NCBI RefSeq assembly: GCF_004214935.1
Contig: NZ_SFCC01000001.1
Location: forward strand, 248,001 to 312,000
Reading direction: 5' to 3'
Source: Amycolatopsis suaedae
Lineage (GTDB): Bacteria > Actinomycetota > Actinomycetes > Mycobacteriales > Pseudonocardiaceae
DNA length: 64,000 nucleotides
Made by a program: the position numbers and the translations under genes
The notes under the pieces: model-generated
The model's database searches: none
The model's input: the letters and a program-made list of their open reading frames with translations, nothing else
Told to the model about the DNA's origin: nothing
Shown here: positions 8,272 through 16,732 of the stretch, one piece after another
Layout of the letters: every line of letters starts with the position of its first letter
Numbering within the stretch: position 1 is the first letter of the stretch

Positions 8272-8586
8272 CGGCCTTCACCCGAACGACGGCCGCCCAC
8301 GTGTCCGCTGGTCCCGCAATCTGGAATCGGTGTGCCGGACAGTGGGACCGGGTGGACGGGAACGTGCAACTCGCGGGTCCGGAACGGACAACTCGCGCCC
8401 CAGAACGTACGACTCGCGCGTCAGAACCTACGACTCGCGCGAACGGGCCGTTCACGCGGGCGACCAGCGCCACGTGATAACCCGGTCCACATCGTGAGTT
8501 CTGCGCTCAGGACCGCGAGTTCTACGTTCCGGTACACGAGTTCTGCGCTCGAGACCAGCCCGGCGGTCCGGGGCCGCGCTGACGGC
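8248..8586. repeat. intergenic repeat element B between 28-bp direct repeats
   Basis: The 402-bp gap before the P450 gene holds element B (about 8315-8558). It has 21-bp units (8383-8403, 8404-8424, 8425-8445; core ACTCGCG) on the left and the reversed core (CGAGTTCTACGTTCC) on the right, about 80% like element D and like the reverse complement of element E. It lacks the 51-bp arms. The end of the upstream gene (8248-8275) is repeated at 8559-8586 with 27 of 28 bases the same, so the element sits between direct repeats as if inserted with target duplication or mobilised by recombination. Confidence 0.75.
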
Positions 8587-8592
8587 AGAAAG

Positions 8593-8666
8593 CTGCCCGT
8601 CGATGTGGATGGGCAGGTTCCGTTTCGCTACGGTGGAACCGGAACAGTTTCCTCCACATCGACGGG
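8593..8666 (+). promoter_or_regulatory. structured dyad leader before the P450 gene
   Basis: A perfect 14-bp inverted repeat, CCCGTCGATGTGGA (8596-8609) and TCCACATCGACGGG (8653-8666), has its right arm on the GGGAG ribosome binding site of the P450. A competing hairpin CTGCCC/GGGCAG (8593-8598, 8611-8616) shares the left arm. A third pairing GGTTCC/GGAACC lies at 8616-8621 and 8635-8640. It may be an attenuator-like RNA leader. If the TACGGT near 8629 is a -10 box, it is instead a DNA dyad across the promoter. Confidence 0.5.
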
Positions 8667-8673
8667 AGCAGCC

Positions 8674-9876
8674 GTGACCGAGGTCGCCGATCCCCAGTTC
8701 CCCATGGCCCGTTCGTGCCCGTTCTCGCCGCCCGCGCAGTACGCCGGCCTGCGCGAGCGGGCGCCGGTGTCGAAGGTGAGCCTGCCGTCGGGCAGGCAGG
8801 CCTGGGCGGTGACGCGCCACGACGAGCTACGGGCCATGCTCACCGACACGCGGTTCAGCTCCGACCGCACCAACCCGGACTTCCCTTATCTGGTCAAGGA
8901 GAGGCCCAAGAACGACAACAGGTTCCCGCCGACCATGATCTCCATGGACGCGCCCGAGCACACCGCGGCGCGGCGGGCCGTCGTCGGGGAGTTCACCGTG
9001 CGCCGGATGGAGGCGCTGCGGCCGAGGATCCAGCAGATCGTCGACGAGCACCTGGACGCCATGCTGGCCGGCCCGAAGCCCGCCGACCTGGTGCGGGCGC
9101 TGTCGCTGCCGGTGCCGTCGCTGGTGATCTGCGAGCTGCTCGGCGTTCCCTACGGCGACCACGAGTTCTTCCAGGCCAGCAGTTCCAGGCTGCTGGACCG
9201 CGGGGAGAGCGCCGAGGAACGCGACGAGGCCGTGCGCGGCCTGATGAACTACCTCGACGAGCTGGTCACCGCCGCCGAGGCCGAGCCGGGTGACAACCTG
9301 ATCGGCAGGCAGGTGCGCAAGCAGCGCGAGGAGGGTACCCGGGACCATCGTGGCCTGGTCGGCATGGCGTTCCTGCTGCTGATCGCCGGCCACGAGACGA
9401 CGGCGAACATGATCTCGCTGGGCACGCTGGCCCTGCTGGAGCACCCCGACCAGCTGGCGCTGCTGCGGGAGGACCGCGGCCGCACCCTGGGCGCGGTCGA
9501 GGAACTGCTGCGGTACTTCACGATCGCCGAGACCGCCGTGTCACGGGTGGCCGTGGCCGACACCGAACTGGGTGGCGTCACGATCAGGGCGGGCGAGGGT
9601 GTCCTCGGGCTCGGCAACGCCGCCAACCGCGACCCCGCGGCGTTCCCGGACGCCGACCGGCTCGACATCACCCGCTCGGCACGGCACCACGTGGCATTCG
9701 GCTTCGGGGCTCATCAATGTCTTGGCCAGAATCTGGCAAGGTTGGAGTTGCAGATCGTGTTCGACACCCTGTTCGATCGGGTGCCGGGGCTGCGGCTGGC
9801 CGCGACGCTGGAGGAGTTGCCGTTCAAGGACGACTCCACCGTCTACGGCCTGCACGAGCTTCCGGTGACCTGGTAG
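8674..9876 (+). CDS. cytochrome P450
   Basis: A 400-residue soluble bacterial P450. The I-helix oxygen-binding motif is AGHETT (238-243), the K-helix ExxR is E277-L-L-R280, and the haem loop is FGFGAHQCLG with the axial Cys349. The length and the LVICELLGVPYGDHEFFQ region match the CYP105-like actinomycete class, which hydroxylates drugs, herbicides or secondary metabolites. GTG 8674 is the best start because longer versions would read through element B. The ferredoxin gene follows after 8 bp and is its likely electron donor. No ferredoxin reductase is nearby. Confidence 0.95.
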   Translation: MTEVADPQFPMARSCPFSPPAQYAGLRERAPVSKVSLPSGRQAWAVTRHDELRAMLTDTRFSSDRTNPDFPYLVKERPKNDNRFPPTMISMDAPEHTAARRAVVGEFTVRRMEALRPRIQQIVDEHLDAMLAGPKPADLVRALSLPVPSLVICELLGVPYGDHEFFQASSSRLLDRGESAEERDEAVRGLMNYLDELVTAAEAEPGDNLIGRQVRKQREEGTRDHRGLVGMAFLLLIAGHETTANMISLGTLALLEHPDQLALLREDRGRTLGAVEELLRYFTIAETAVSRVAVADTELGGVTIRAGEGVLGLGNAANRDPAAFPDADRLDITRSARHHVAFGFGAHQCLGQNLARLELQIVFDTLFDRVPGLRLAATLEELPFKDDSTVYGLHELPVTW

Positions 9877-9884
9877 GAGGACCC

Positions 9885-10079
9885 ATGCGAATCCATGCGG
9901 ACGCCGACCGCTGTGTCGGTGCCGGCCAGTGCGTGCTCACCGAGCCGGACGTCTTCGACCAGAACGACGAGGACGGCACCGTCGTACTGCTCGCCGACCA
10001 GGCCGAGGGCGAGGTGCTGGTGCGGGTCGAGGAGGCCGTCCAGCTCTGCCCCGCCCAGGCCCTGTCGGTCGGTGAGTGA
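9885..10079 (+). CDS. 3Fe-4S ferredoxin
   Basis: A 64-residue ferredoxin. The cysteines C10, C16 and C55 (followed by Pro) have the spacing of 3Fe-4S ferredoxins that serve actinomycete P450s; the fourth cysteine of the 4Fe-4S type is replaced by Ala or Gly (CVGAGQC). The acidic surface (DVFDQNDEDG) fits binding to a P450. The start ATG 9885 follows AGGAGGACCC, and the gene lies 8 bp behind the P450, so the two are co-expressed. The stop touches the end of the convergent transporter gene. Confidence 0.94.
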   Translation: MRIHADADRCVGAGQCVLTEPDVFDQNDEDGTVVLLADQAEGEVLVRVEEAVQLCPAQALSVGE

Positions 10080-11393
10080 TCAGCCTGCCTTGGCGCGGCG
10101 GGCGAGCACGGTGATCGACGCCAGCGCGGCCGCCGCGAGCAGGATGATGTAGGCCGACACCGACATCGACGTGCCGGTGCTGTCCAGCAGCAGCACCATG
10201 ATGAACGGCGCCAGACCGCCGCCGACCACGGCGGCGATCTGGTAGCCCAGCGACGCCCCGGTGTAGCGCATCTCCGGCGTGAACAACTCGGCGAACAGCG
10301 CTGCCTGCGGGCCGTACATGATGCTGAGGAACACGCTGCCGACGAACGAGGCGATCACCAGGTTCACCATCGACGCGGTGTCGATCAGCAGGAACATCGG
10401 CACCGCCCAGACCAGCAGCCCGATCGCCCCGGCGGCGTAGATCCGCAGCCGTCCGATCCGGTCCGACAGTGCCGCGGCGAACGGGATGATGGCCAGCTGG
10501 GTGAGGCTGACCAGCAGGGTCGCGGTGAGTACCGGTCCGCGTTCCATGCCCAGCGTGCGCGTGGTGTAGTCCAGCGTCCCGGTGAGCAGGATGTAGAACG
10601 TCGCGGTGTTCACCGCGAACGACGCCCCGGCCAGCAGCACGGTGCCCAGGTGGTGGCGCAGCACGTGCCGCAGCGGTGACGCGGGCCGGGACCGCTGCTC
10701 GGCCGCGAAGCGGGCCTCCGCCTGCCGGTACTCCGGCGTCTCCTCGACGCGGGCGTGGATGTACCAGGCCAGTACCAGCACCAGCACGCCGACCAGGAAC
10801 GGCACCCGCCACGCCCAGCTGAGGAACGCCTCCGGCGGCGCGAGGTGCTCGGACAGCAGGAACACCGCGTACGCCAGCACCACGCCGATCGGCACGCCGA
10901 GCTGCACCACGCTGCCGTAGAGGCCGCGTTTGCCGGGTGGTGCGTACTCGGTGGCCAGCAGCATGGCGCCGCCCCACTGGGCGCCGACGGCGATGCCCTG
11001 CAGCAGCCGCAGCACGACCAGGATCAGCGGTGCCGCGATGCCGATCGACTCGTACGTCGGCAGCAGGCCGATGCCCGTGGTGGCCACGCCCATCAGCGCG
11101 ATCGCCATGACCAGCACGGGTTTGCGGCCGCGGCGGTCGCCGAGCGTGCCGGCCACGATGCCGCCGAGCGGGCGGGCGAGGAAGCCGACGGCGAACGTCG
11201 CGAATGACGCGAGCACCCCGGCCACCGGGCTGGCGGCTGGAAAGAACGTCTTGCCGAACACCAGCGCGGCGGCGATGCCGAAGACGAAGTAGTCGTACCA
11301 CTCGACCGCGGCCGCCATGGCCGCGGCGGTGGCCGCGCGGCGGCGCTGGGTCGTCGATGCCGGGGAAGTGCCAGTGGCGGGGTGCGCGTCCAT
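10080..11393 (-). CDS. MFS transporter, metabolite:H+ symporter (MHS) type
   Basis: About 437 residues with 12 membrane segments. AAAMAAAVEWYDYFVFG at the N-terminus and FLARPLGGIVAGTLGDRRGRKP after segment 2 are the signatures of the MHS family (proline/betaine, shikimate, alpha-ketoglutarate carriers), which import organic acids with protons. The ATG at 11393 follows CCGGAGG; a longer version would begin 63 bp upstream but lacks a good site. It ends 1 bp from the ferredoxin gene on the opposite strand. The palindrome at 11496-11513 lies in its upstream region. The substrate is unknown. Confidence 0.92.
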   Translation of the reverse strand: MDAHPATGTSPASTTQRRRAATAAAMAAAVEWYDYFVFGIAAALVFGKTFFPAASPVAGVLASFATFAVGFLARPLGGIVAGTLGDRRGRKPVLVMAIALMGVATTGIGLLPTYESIGIAAPLILVVLRLLQGIAVGAQWGGAMLLATEYAPPGKRGLYGSVVQLGVPIGVVLAYAVFLLSEHLAPPEAFLSWAWRVPFLVGVLVLVLAWYIHARVEETPEYRQAEARFAAEQRSRPASPLRHVLRHHLGTVLLAGASFAVNTATFYILLTGTLDYTTRTLGMERGPVLTATLLVSLTQLAIIPFAAALSDRIGRLRIYAAGAIGLLVWAVPMFLLIDTASMVNLVIASFVGSVFLSIMYGPQAALFAELFTPEMRYTGASLGYQIAAVVGGGLAPFIMVLLLDSTGTSMSVSAYIILLAAAALASITVLARRAKAG

Positions 11394-11495
11394 GAGTGCC
11401 GGCCTCCGGGAAAGGGGGGACATCGGGCAGAACGGAGAGCCACCGCAAGTTACCAACTGCTTAGTATGTGGTCAACGTCTCAGTGCCACGATTGG

Positions 11496-11513
11496 ATACC
11501 GACCGGCCGGTAT
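11496..11513. promoter_or_regulatory. TetR-type operator palindrome, motif 1
   Basis: ATACCGACCGGCCGGTAT is an 18-bp near-palindrome between the MHS transporter start and the end of the TetR gene. The same motif with perfect 8-bp half-sites (ATACCGAC/GTCGGTAT) is found at 20162-20179 upstream of the kinase/acyl-CoA dehydrogenase operon. The pair suggests one TetR protein controls both. Confidence 0.6.
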
Positions 11514-11531
11514 GGTGACGCGGAACCGGGA

Positions 11532-12146
11532 TCAGGAGGTCGACGCACCCAGCATGCGCAGCACCAGTTCGGCGTACTCACGCCCCAGCGCGGCGGGCGA
11601 CTTCCGCATCCGCTCGCTGTACCAGCGGGCCACGTCGACGCCCAGCGACAGCACCGCGCGGGCGGCCGTCCGCGGCTCGGTGACGACGAACTCGCCCGCG
11701 GCGACGCCGTCGGCGACCAGGGTGCGGACCAGATGCTCGATGCGCCTGCGCAGCTCGGCGACGACCTCGTACTCCCGCTCGGGCAGGGCCTGCAGTTCGT
11801 ACTGCACGACCCGGGCCACCGTGTGCCGCCTGGCGTGCCAGGCGACGAAGCCCTCGACGAGTTCGCGGATCTTCTCCTTCGGCGACGCCTGCGTGGCGAC
11901 AACGGCCTCGACGAGGGCCAGCGTCTGTTCGTGGCCGCTCTTGCTGATGGCGAACAGCAGGGCCGCCTTGGAGGGGAAGTGCACGTACAGTGCCGCCGGG
12001 CTCATCCCGGCGCCGCTGGCGATGTCGCGCGTGGTGGTGGCGTGGAATCCGCGCCGGGCGAAGGATTCGACGGCCGCGAGCATGAGGCGGCGGGCGGCTT
12101 CGGGTTGCACGTCCGGCCACAGTTCCGCGGACAGCGTCGACGTCAT
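11532..12146 (-). CDS. TetR/AcrR family transcriptional regulator
   Basis: A 204-residue repressor with the N-terminal helix-turn-helix RRLMLAAVESFARRGFHATT, then TRDIASGAGMSPAALYVHFP (residues about 19-60). The ligand-binding half is helical and divergent. It is divergent from an SDR gene, with 51 bp between starts, and the TAAGCAAGCGCTTAG palindrome sits in that gap. It is therefore expected to repress itself and the SDR pair. The same palindrome is found before the fabG-like gene at 21.4 kb. Confidence 0.93.
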   Translation of the reverse strand: MTSTLSAELWPDVQPEAARRLMLAAVESFARRGFHATTTRDIASGAGMSPAALYVHFPSKAALLFAISKSGHEQTLALVEAVVATQASPKEKIRELVEGFVAWHARRHTVARVVQYELQALPEREYEVVAELRRRIEHLVRTLVADGVAAGEFVVTEPRTAARAVLSLGVDVARWYSERMRKSPAALGREYAELVLRMLGASTS

Positions 12147-12156
12147 GACATCATTG

Positions 12157-12171
12157 TAAGCAAGCGCTTAG
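12157..12171. promoter_or_regulatory. TetR-type operator palindrome, motif 2
   Basis: TAAGCAAGCGCTTAG lies between the divergent TetR and SDR genes. It is identical to 15 bases at 21476-21490 before the fabG-like gene. Half-sites TAAGC and GCTTA surround an AAGC-type centre. Shared regulation of the two SDR loci is inferred. Confidence 0.6.
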
Positions 12172-12197
12172 TCGAAGCAGACGGGAGAGCCACAGCC

Positions 12198-12950
12198 GTG
12201 AACTCGCTCAAGGATCGCGTAGCGATCGTGACCGGCGCCAGCCGGGGTATCGGCCTGGGCATCGCCAAGGCGCTCGTCGAGCGTGGCGCGAAGGTGTGCA
12301 TCACCGCCCGCAAGCCGGAGCCGCTGGCCGAGGCCGTCACCGAGCTGGGCGGACCGGACCACGCGATCTCGGTGGCCGGCAAGGCCGACGACCCCGAGCA
12401 CCAGCGGGACGCGGTCGCCACCGTGATGGAGACCTTCGGCAGGGTGGACATGCTGGTCAACAACACCGGTATCAACCCCGTCTACGGCCCGCTGATCGAC
12501 ATCGAGGCCGGCGCGGCCGCCAAGATCCTGGGCGTCAACGTGCTGGCCCCGCTGGGGTGGACGGCGCGCGTGCGCGAGGCGTGGATGGGCGAGCACGGCG
12601 GGTCGATCGTCAACGTCGCCTCCATCGCCGGGCTGCACGCCTCGCCGGGCATCGGCATGTACGGGGTCAGCAAGGCCGCGCTGATCCGCCTCACCGTGGA
12701 GCTGGGCGCGGAGCTGGGCCCGGACATCCGGGTGAACGCCGTGGCCCCGGCCGTGGTGAAGACGAACTTCGCGACCGCGCTGTACGAGGGCCGCGAGGAG
12801 GAGGTGGCCTCGGCCTACCCGCTCAAGCGGCTCGGCGTGCCGTCCGACATCGCGGGTGCCGTGGCGTTCCTGCTCTCCGACGACGCCGGGTGGATCACCG
12901 GCCAGACCCTCGTCATCGACGGCGGGGTCACCCTGGTCGGTGGCCTGTGA
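12198..12950 (+). CDS. SDR family oxidoreductase
   Basis: A 250-residue classical short-chain dehydrogenase. The nucleotide site is GASRGIGLGIA (about residues 13-23), with NNTGINP near 90, catalytic Ser in NVASIAG, and Tyr-x3-Lys in YGVSK. SISVAG-type acidic residues after strand 2 are absent and TARKPEP is present, which favours NADP(H) (inference). It starts at GTG 12198 after GGGAGAG. The next SDR overlaps by 4 bp (GTGA). A 3-hydroxyacyl or alcohol substrate is likely given the neighbours. A TetR operator lies upstream. Confidence 0.93.
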   Translation: MNSLKDRVAIVTGASRGIGLGIAKALVERGAKVCITARKPEPLAEAVTELGGPDHAISVAGKADDPEHQRDAVATVMETFGRVDMLVNNTGINPVYGPLIDIEAGAAAKILGVNVLAPLGWTARVREAWMGEHGGSIVNVASIAGLHASPGIGMYGVSKAALIRLTVELGAELGPDIRVNAVAPAVVKTNFATALYEGREEEVASAYPLKRLGVPSDIAGAVAFLLSDDAGWITGQTLVIDGGVTLVGGL

Positions 12951-13744
12951 TCACCCGGGCCGACGTCCCGGACAACGCCGGTGTGGTGATCACCGGCGGT
13001 GGCGGCGGCATCGGCGCCGCGCTGGCCAGGCGGTTCGCCGCCGGGGGAGCGCGGGTCGTCGTCGCCGACCTCGACGGTGAGGCCGCCGCCGCGGTCGCGC
13101 GGGAGGTCGGCGGCACGGCGTTCGCCGGGGACGTCGCCGGCGAGGACGGACTGCGCCGGCTGCACGCCGAGGCGCTCGGCGTGCTCGGCGAGATCGACGT
13201 CTTCTGTGCCAACGCCGGCATCGCCGTCCACGGCGGTGCCGAGGTGTCCGAAGAGGACTGGGCGCGCTCGTGGGAGGTCAACGTGATGGCCCACGTCCGC
13301 GCGGCACGGCTGCTGCTGCCGGCCTGGCTGGAGCGCGGGCGCGGCCACTTCGTCGCTACGGTGTCCGCCGCGGGCCTGCTGACCAGTCTCGGCGCGGCGC
13401 CGTACTCGGTGACCAAGCACGGCGCGCTGGCGTTCGCCGAGTGGCTGGACGTGACCTACCGGCACCGCGGCATCTCGGTGTACGCGGTGTGCCCGCAGGG
13501 TGTGCGCACCAGGATGCTCGCCGACAGCGGCCCCGGTGGCGAGCTGATCATGGGCCCGTCCGCGATCGAGCCCGAGCAGGTCGCCGACGCGGTGTTCGAG
13601 GCGATGGCACAGGGCCGGTTCCTCGTGCTGCCGCACGAGGAGGTCGCCGGGTTCTACGCCGCGCGGGCGGGCGAGAACGAACGCTGGCTCGGCGGGATGA
13701 ACAAGCTGCAGCGCAAGGTCGAGGATCTGCTCGGCGAGCGGTAA
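12947..13744 (+). CDS. SDR family NAD(P)-dependent oxidoreductase
   Basis: A 265-residue second SDR, starting at GTG 12947 inside the stop of the first (GTGA), hence translationally coupled. It has GGGGGIGAALARRFAAGGA for cofactor binding with VADLD after strand 2 (an Asp that favours NAD), NAGIAVHGG, and YSVTKH as Tyr-x3-Lys. The C-terminal tail HEEVAGFYAARAGENERWLGG is longer than in FabG. The two SDRs may act in sequence or as a heteromer; the substrate is unknown. Confidence 0.92.
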   Translation: MITRADVPDNAGVVITGGGGGIGAALARRFAAGGARVVVADLDGEAAAAVAREVGGTAFAGDVAGEDGLRRLHAEALGVLGEIDVFCANAGIAVHGGAEVSEEDWARSWEVNVMAHVRAARLLLPAWLERGRGHFVATVSAAGLLTSLGAAPYSVTKHGALAFAEWLDVTYRHRGISVYAVCPQGVRTRMLADSGPGGELIMGPSAIEPEQVADAVFEAMAQGRFLVLPHEEVAGFYAARAGENERWLGGMNKLQRKVEDLLGER

Positions 13745-13777
13745 ATCGTTGGCCGGAAAGGAATCCGGCCGGTTACC

Positions 13778-14671
13778 GTGCGCCGCGTGATCCACGAGAA
13801 TCCACTGGCCTACGTACTGGGCATGCAGGGCGCCGCCCTGCTCCGCGCCTTCACCGGGGAGTACGACCGGGCGTTCACCGAAGCCCGGATCGCCGAGATC
13901 CGCGCCCTGCTCGACGACGAGCGCTTCGCCGGTGCCGCCGTCGACGTCGAACGGGTCGGCACGGTCGACGGGTACCGCGTGTGGTCGCGGACCTACGACG
14001 ACGAGGACAACGGCGCGTTCGACTTCGACCAGCCCGCGGTGACCGCGATCCTGGACACCCTGCCCGCCGGGGTGGCACTGGACGCGGCGTGCGGCACCGG
14101 CCGGTACGCCGCGCTGCTGGCCGAGCGCGGGCACGACGTCATCGGCGTCGACAGCTCACCGGACATGCTGGAGCGGGCGGAGCGCCGGGTGCCGTCGGGC
14201 CGGTTCCGGGCCGGTGACCTGCACCGGCTGCCGGTCGGCGACGGCGAGGTGGACCTGGTGGTGTGCGGGCTGGCGCTGGCGCACGTGCCGGACCTGGGCC
14301 CGCCGATGGCCGAGTTCGCCAGGGTGCTGCGCCCCGGCGGGCACCTGGTGATCGCCGACATGCACCCGGAGAGCATCGCGCGGGGCTCGGTCCCCACCGT
14401 GCGCGACGACACCGGGCGGCCGGGCCGGGTGGCCTGCCACCGGCACCGGATGGGCGACTACCTGCGGGCCGCGCTGGCGGCGGACCTGCGGCTGCTGCGG
14501 TGCGAGGAACCGGTGCTGCCCGTGCCGGACCCGCTGCCGCCGGCGGCGGACACGCTCGGGCCGTGGGAGGCCTGGCCGTGGTCGCTGGCAGCGGTGGTCC
14601 CGGAGGCGGCCGCGGCCGCCACCAGCGGGTCGCCGGTCACCGTCATCTGGCAGTTTCAGCTGCGCGAGTAG
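13778..14671 (+). CDS. class I SAM-dependent methyltransferase
   Basis: A 297-residue protein starting at GTG 13778. The first 95 residues are a separate helical region (GEYDRAFTEARIAEIRALL). The methyltransferase core follows: VALDAACGTGRYAALLAERGH (motif I, SAM binding), VIGVDSSPDML (motif II acidic residue) and RVLRPGGHLVIADMHPE. The target could be a small molecule; nothing points to rRNA or protein. It lies 33 bp behind the SDR pair and 9 bp before a TetR gene, so it may share the operon. Confidence 0.88.
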   Translation: MRRVIHENPLAYVLGMQGAALLRAFTGEYDRAFTEARIAEIRALLDDERFAGAAVDVERVGTVDGYRVWSRTYDDEDNGAFDFDQPAVTAILDTLPAGVALDAACGTGRYAALLAERGHDVIGVDSSPDMLERAERRVPSGRFRAGDLHRLPVGDGEVDLVVCGLALAHVPDLGPPMAEFARVLRPGGHLVIADMHPESIARGSVPTVRDDTGRPGRVACHRHRMGDYLRAALAADLRLLRCEEPVLPVPDPLPPAADTLGPWEAWPWSLAAVVPEAAAAATSGSPVTVIWQFQLRE

Positions 14672-14680
14672 GCTCTGGTC

Positions 14681-15304
14681 ATGACCAGGGCGAGCACCCG
14701 CAAGGCAGGCGCGGAGCGCGACGGCGACGAGGGTCAGGCGGCTGTTCCGCTGCGCCTGCTCTCGGTCGCCACGAAGCTGTTCGCGAAGCAGGGGTTCGAC
14801 CGGACGTCGGTGCAGGAGATCGTCGAGGCCGCCGGCGTCACCAAGGGCGCGATGTACCACTACTTCGGCTCCAAGGACGACCTGCTGTACGAGATCTACG
14901 GCCGGGTGCTGCGGGAGCAGACCGAGCAGCTGGAGCGCCTGCTGGCCACCGAGGCGCCGCTGCGGGAACGGCTCAGCGCGGCCGCGTCCGACGTCGTGGT
15001 GAGCACGATCGCCAACCTCGACGACGCGACGATCTTCATGCAGTCGATGCACCACCTCAGCCCGGAGAAGCAGCGCAGTGTGCGCGCCGAGCGGCGCCGC
15101 TACCACGAGCGGTTCCGTTCGATGATCGAGGAGGGGCAGGCGTCCGGGGAGTTTCGCGCCGACAAGCCCGCCGACGTGATCATGGACTTCTTCTTCGGCG
15201 CCGTGCACCACCTCGGCTCGTGGTACCGCCCGAGCGGCAGCCTGTCGGCGCAGCAGGTCGGCGACCACTACGCCGACCTGCTGCTGTCCGCCTTACGTCC
15301 CTGA
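14681..15304 (+). CDS. TetR/AcrR family transcriptional regulator
   Basis: A 207-residue regulator with helix-turn-helix LLSVATKLFAKQGFDRTSVQ, then IVEAAGVTKGAMYHYFGSKD (residues about 26-68), like fatty-acid/acyl-CoA responsive TetR proteins of the FadR/KstR2 style. Its C-terminal domain has several His and Met residues (IFMQSMHHLSPEK). It ends the 12-15 kb plus-strand run and converges on the acyl-CoA dehydrogenase operon. Element C lies between them. Motif 1 or the nearby acyl-CoA dehydrogenase promoter is a possible target (inference). Confidence 0.92.
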   Translation: MTRASTRKAGAERDGDEGQAAVPLRLLSVATKLFAKQGFDRTSVQEIVEAAGVTKGAMYHYFGSKDDLLYEIYGRVLREQTEQLERLLATEAPLRERLSAAASDVVVSTIANLDDATIFMQSMHHLSPEKQRSVRAERRRYHERFRSMIEEGQASGEFRADKPADVIMDFFFGAVHHLGSWYRPSGSLSAQQVGDHYADLLLSALRP

Positions 15305-15328
15305 ACTTGTCGCCGCACCGGACGGCCC

Positions 15329-15633
15329 AAAGCTCGTGAAGGCCACCTTCATTACGTCTCACGTGCTGAAGGTGGCCTTCACGTGCTTGGACGGCCGCTG
15401 GTCCCGGCGGGAGGTGCGCGCGAGCGTGGGACTCGCGTGCCGGAAGGTGGAGTTCGCGTGCGCGAGGGTGGAGTTCACCAGGTGAGACAGCCGCCTCACC
15501 ACGCGGGCACGCGAGTCCCACCGTCATGCACGCGAGTTCCACGTTCCAGCACGCGAACTCCACCGTCCCGCACCACGACTCCCGACTTTGCGGGACCCTG
15601 ACGTCTCACGTGCTGAAGGTGGCCTTCGCGTGC
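15329..15633. repeat. intergenic repeat element C
   Basis: The 354-bp gap between two convergent genes begins with a hairpin at 15329-15389. Its 20-bp arms at 15332-15351 and 15367-15386 pair through TGAAGGTGGCCTTCA. Then come 21-bp-type units in opposite orientations (left core GACTCGCGTGCCGGA, right core GCACGCGAGTTCCACG) and a second full 50-bp arm at 15584-15633. The hairpin is 59/61 identical to that of element E at 60302-60362. It has no U-tract, so it is not a classic rho-independent terminator, but it could stop or process both transcripts. Confidence 0.75.
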
Positions 15634-15658
15634 TTGGCGCGGGACCGGCGGACGAGCG

Positions 15659-16732
15659 CTAGGCCGGGAGGTCCACCAGGGTGGCCAGGCGGCGGCGGTG
15701 CGCGCCGGGGGTGCCCAGGGCGATCTGGTCGCTCTTCGCCCGCTTCAGGTACAGGTGCGCCGGGTGCTCCCAGGTCATGCCGATGCCGCCGTGCAGCTGC
15801 ACGCATTCCTCGGCCGCGTGCACGGCCACGTCGGAACACCTGGCCTGGGCCAGCGCCGCCGCCACCGCGACGTCGTCGCTGCCGGTGGCCACGGCGTCGG
15901 CCGCGTAGCGGGCCGTCGCCCGCGCCGCCACGACGTCCAGCCAGACGTCGGCCAGCCGGTGCTTGAGCGCCTGGAACGACCCGACCGGCCGTCCGAACTG
16001 GTAGCGCTGCTTGACGTAGCGCACCGTCTCCTCCAGGCACCACTGCGCGATCCCCAGCTGCTCCGACGCCAGCAGCGCGGCACCGGCGGTCAGCGCACCG
16101 TCCACAGCGGACACCGCGGCTTCGCCGGAGAGCACCGGGGTCGCCGCCGCACCGTCGAACGTCACGTCCGCCAGCCTGCGGGTCAGGTCCAGCGGGGTCA
16201 CCTCGGTGACCGTGACCGCCGACGCCTCCACCGCGTACAGCGCCGGACCCTCCACCGGCACCAGCAGCACGTCGGCCACCGTCGCGTCGGCGACCGTGCT
16301 CACCCGGCCGGTCAGCCGGTCACCCTCGGCCCGCACCGTGGCGGGAAAACCGCCCGGCGCGGTCGACAGCGGAACGGCCAGCGTGCCGATCGCCTCCCCG
16401 GTGGCCAGCCTGCGCAGCAGGTCACCCTCGGGCAGCGCCAGGGTGGCCAGCACGGCGCTGCCCAGGAACGGCACCGGCGCGAGCGCACGGCCCAGCTCTT
16501 CGAGCACCAGCGCGGTCTCCCGCACCGACGCGCCCTGACCGCCGCAGGCCTCGGCCACCGGCAGGCCGGCCACGCCCAGGTCGACCGCCAGCGTCCGCCA
16601 GAGCTTGCGGTCGTAGGGCTCGTCACCCTCGATCCGGCCCAGCAGCGTGTCCGGCGCGCACCGGTCGGTGAGCAGGTCACGCACGCTGGCCCGCAGGTCC
16701 TCCTCGACGTCGCTGTAGCGCAGGTCGGTCAT
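15659..16732 (-). CDS. acyl-CoA dehydrogenase, partner-subunit type
   Basis: A 357-residue acyl-CoA dehydrogenase family protein. It has YSDVEEDLRASVRDLL at the N-terminus, the FAD/middle domain, and the C-terminal QLHGGIGMTWEHPAHLYLKR motif. Short subunits of this type usually pair with a longer acyl-CoA dehydrogenase as alpha2beta2 heterotetramers in actinobacterial side-chain degradation. Its ATG at 16732 overlaps the stop of the upstream acyl-CoA dehydrogenase by 4 bp (ATGA), which supports pairing. It is the last gene of the minus-strand operon. Oxidation of a branched or steroid-like acyl-CoA is possible but not proved. Confidence 0.92.
   Translation of the reverse strand: MTDLRYSDVEEDLRASVRDLLTDRCAPDTLLGRIEGDEPYDRKLWRTLAVDLGVAGLPVAEACGGQGASVRETALVLEELGRALAPVPFLGSAVLATLALPEGDLLRRLATGEAIGTLAVPLSTAPGGFPATVRAEGDRLTGRVSTVADATVADVLLVPVEGPALYAVEASAVTVTEVTPLDLTRRLADVTFDGAAATPVLSGEAAVSAVDGALTAGAALLASEQLGIAQWCLEETVRYVKQRYQFGRPVGSFQALKHRLADVWLDVVAARATARYAADAVATGSDDVAVAAALAQARCSDVAVHAAEECVQLHGGIGMTWEHPAHLYLKRAKSDQIALGTPGAHRRRLATLVDLPA

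Noticed and set aside
8593..8666. Known riboswitch class in the P450 leader
   Set aside because: I could not fit it to any known consensus, so it is only reported as a structured leader.
8332..8673. N-terminal extension of the P450 through element B
   Set aside because: Translates repeat units into low-complexity sequence. The P450 family starts near residue 1 at GTG 8674.
8674..16732. Natural-product biosynthetic gene cluster around the P450
   Set aside because: No PKS, NRPS, terpene or RiPP core genes lie near it. The content is acyl-CoA catabolism.
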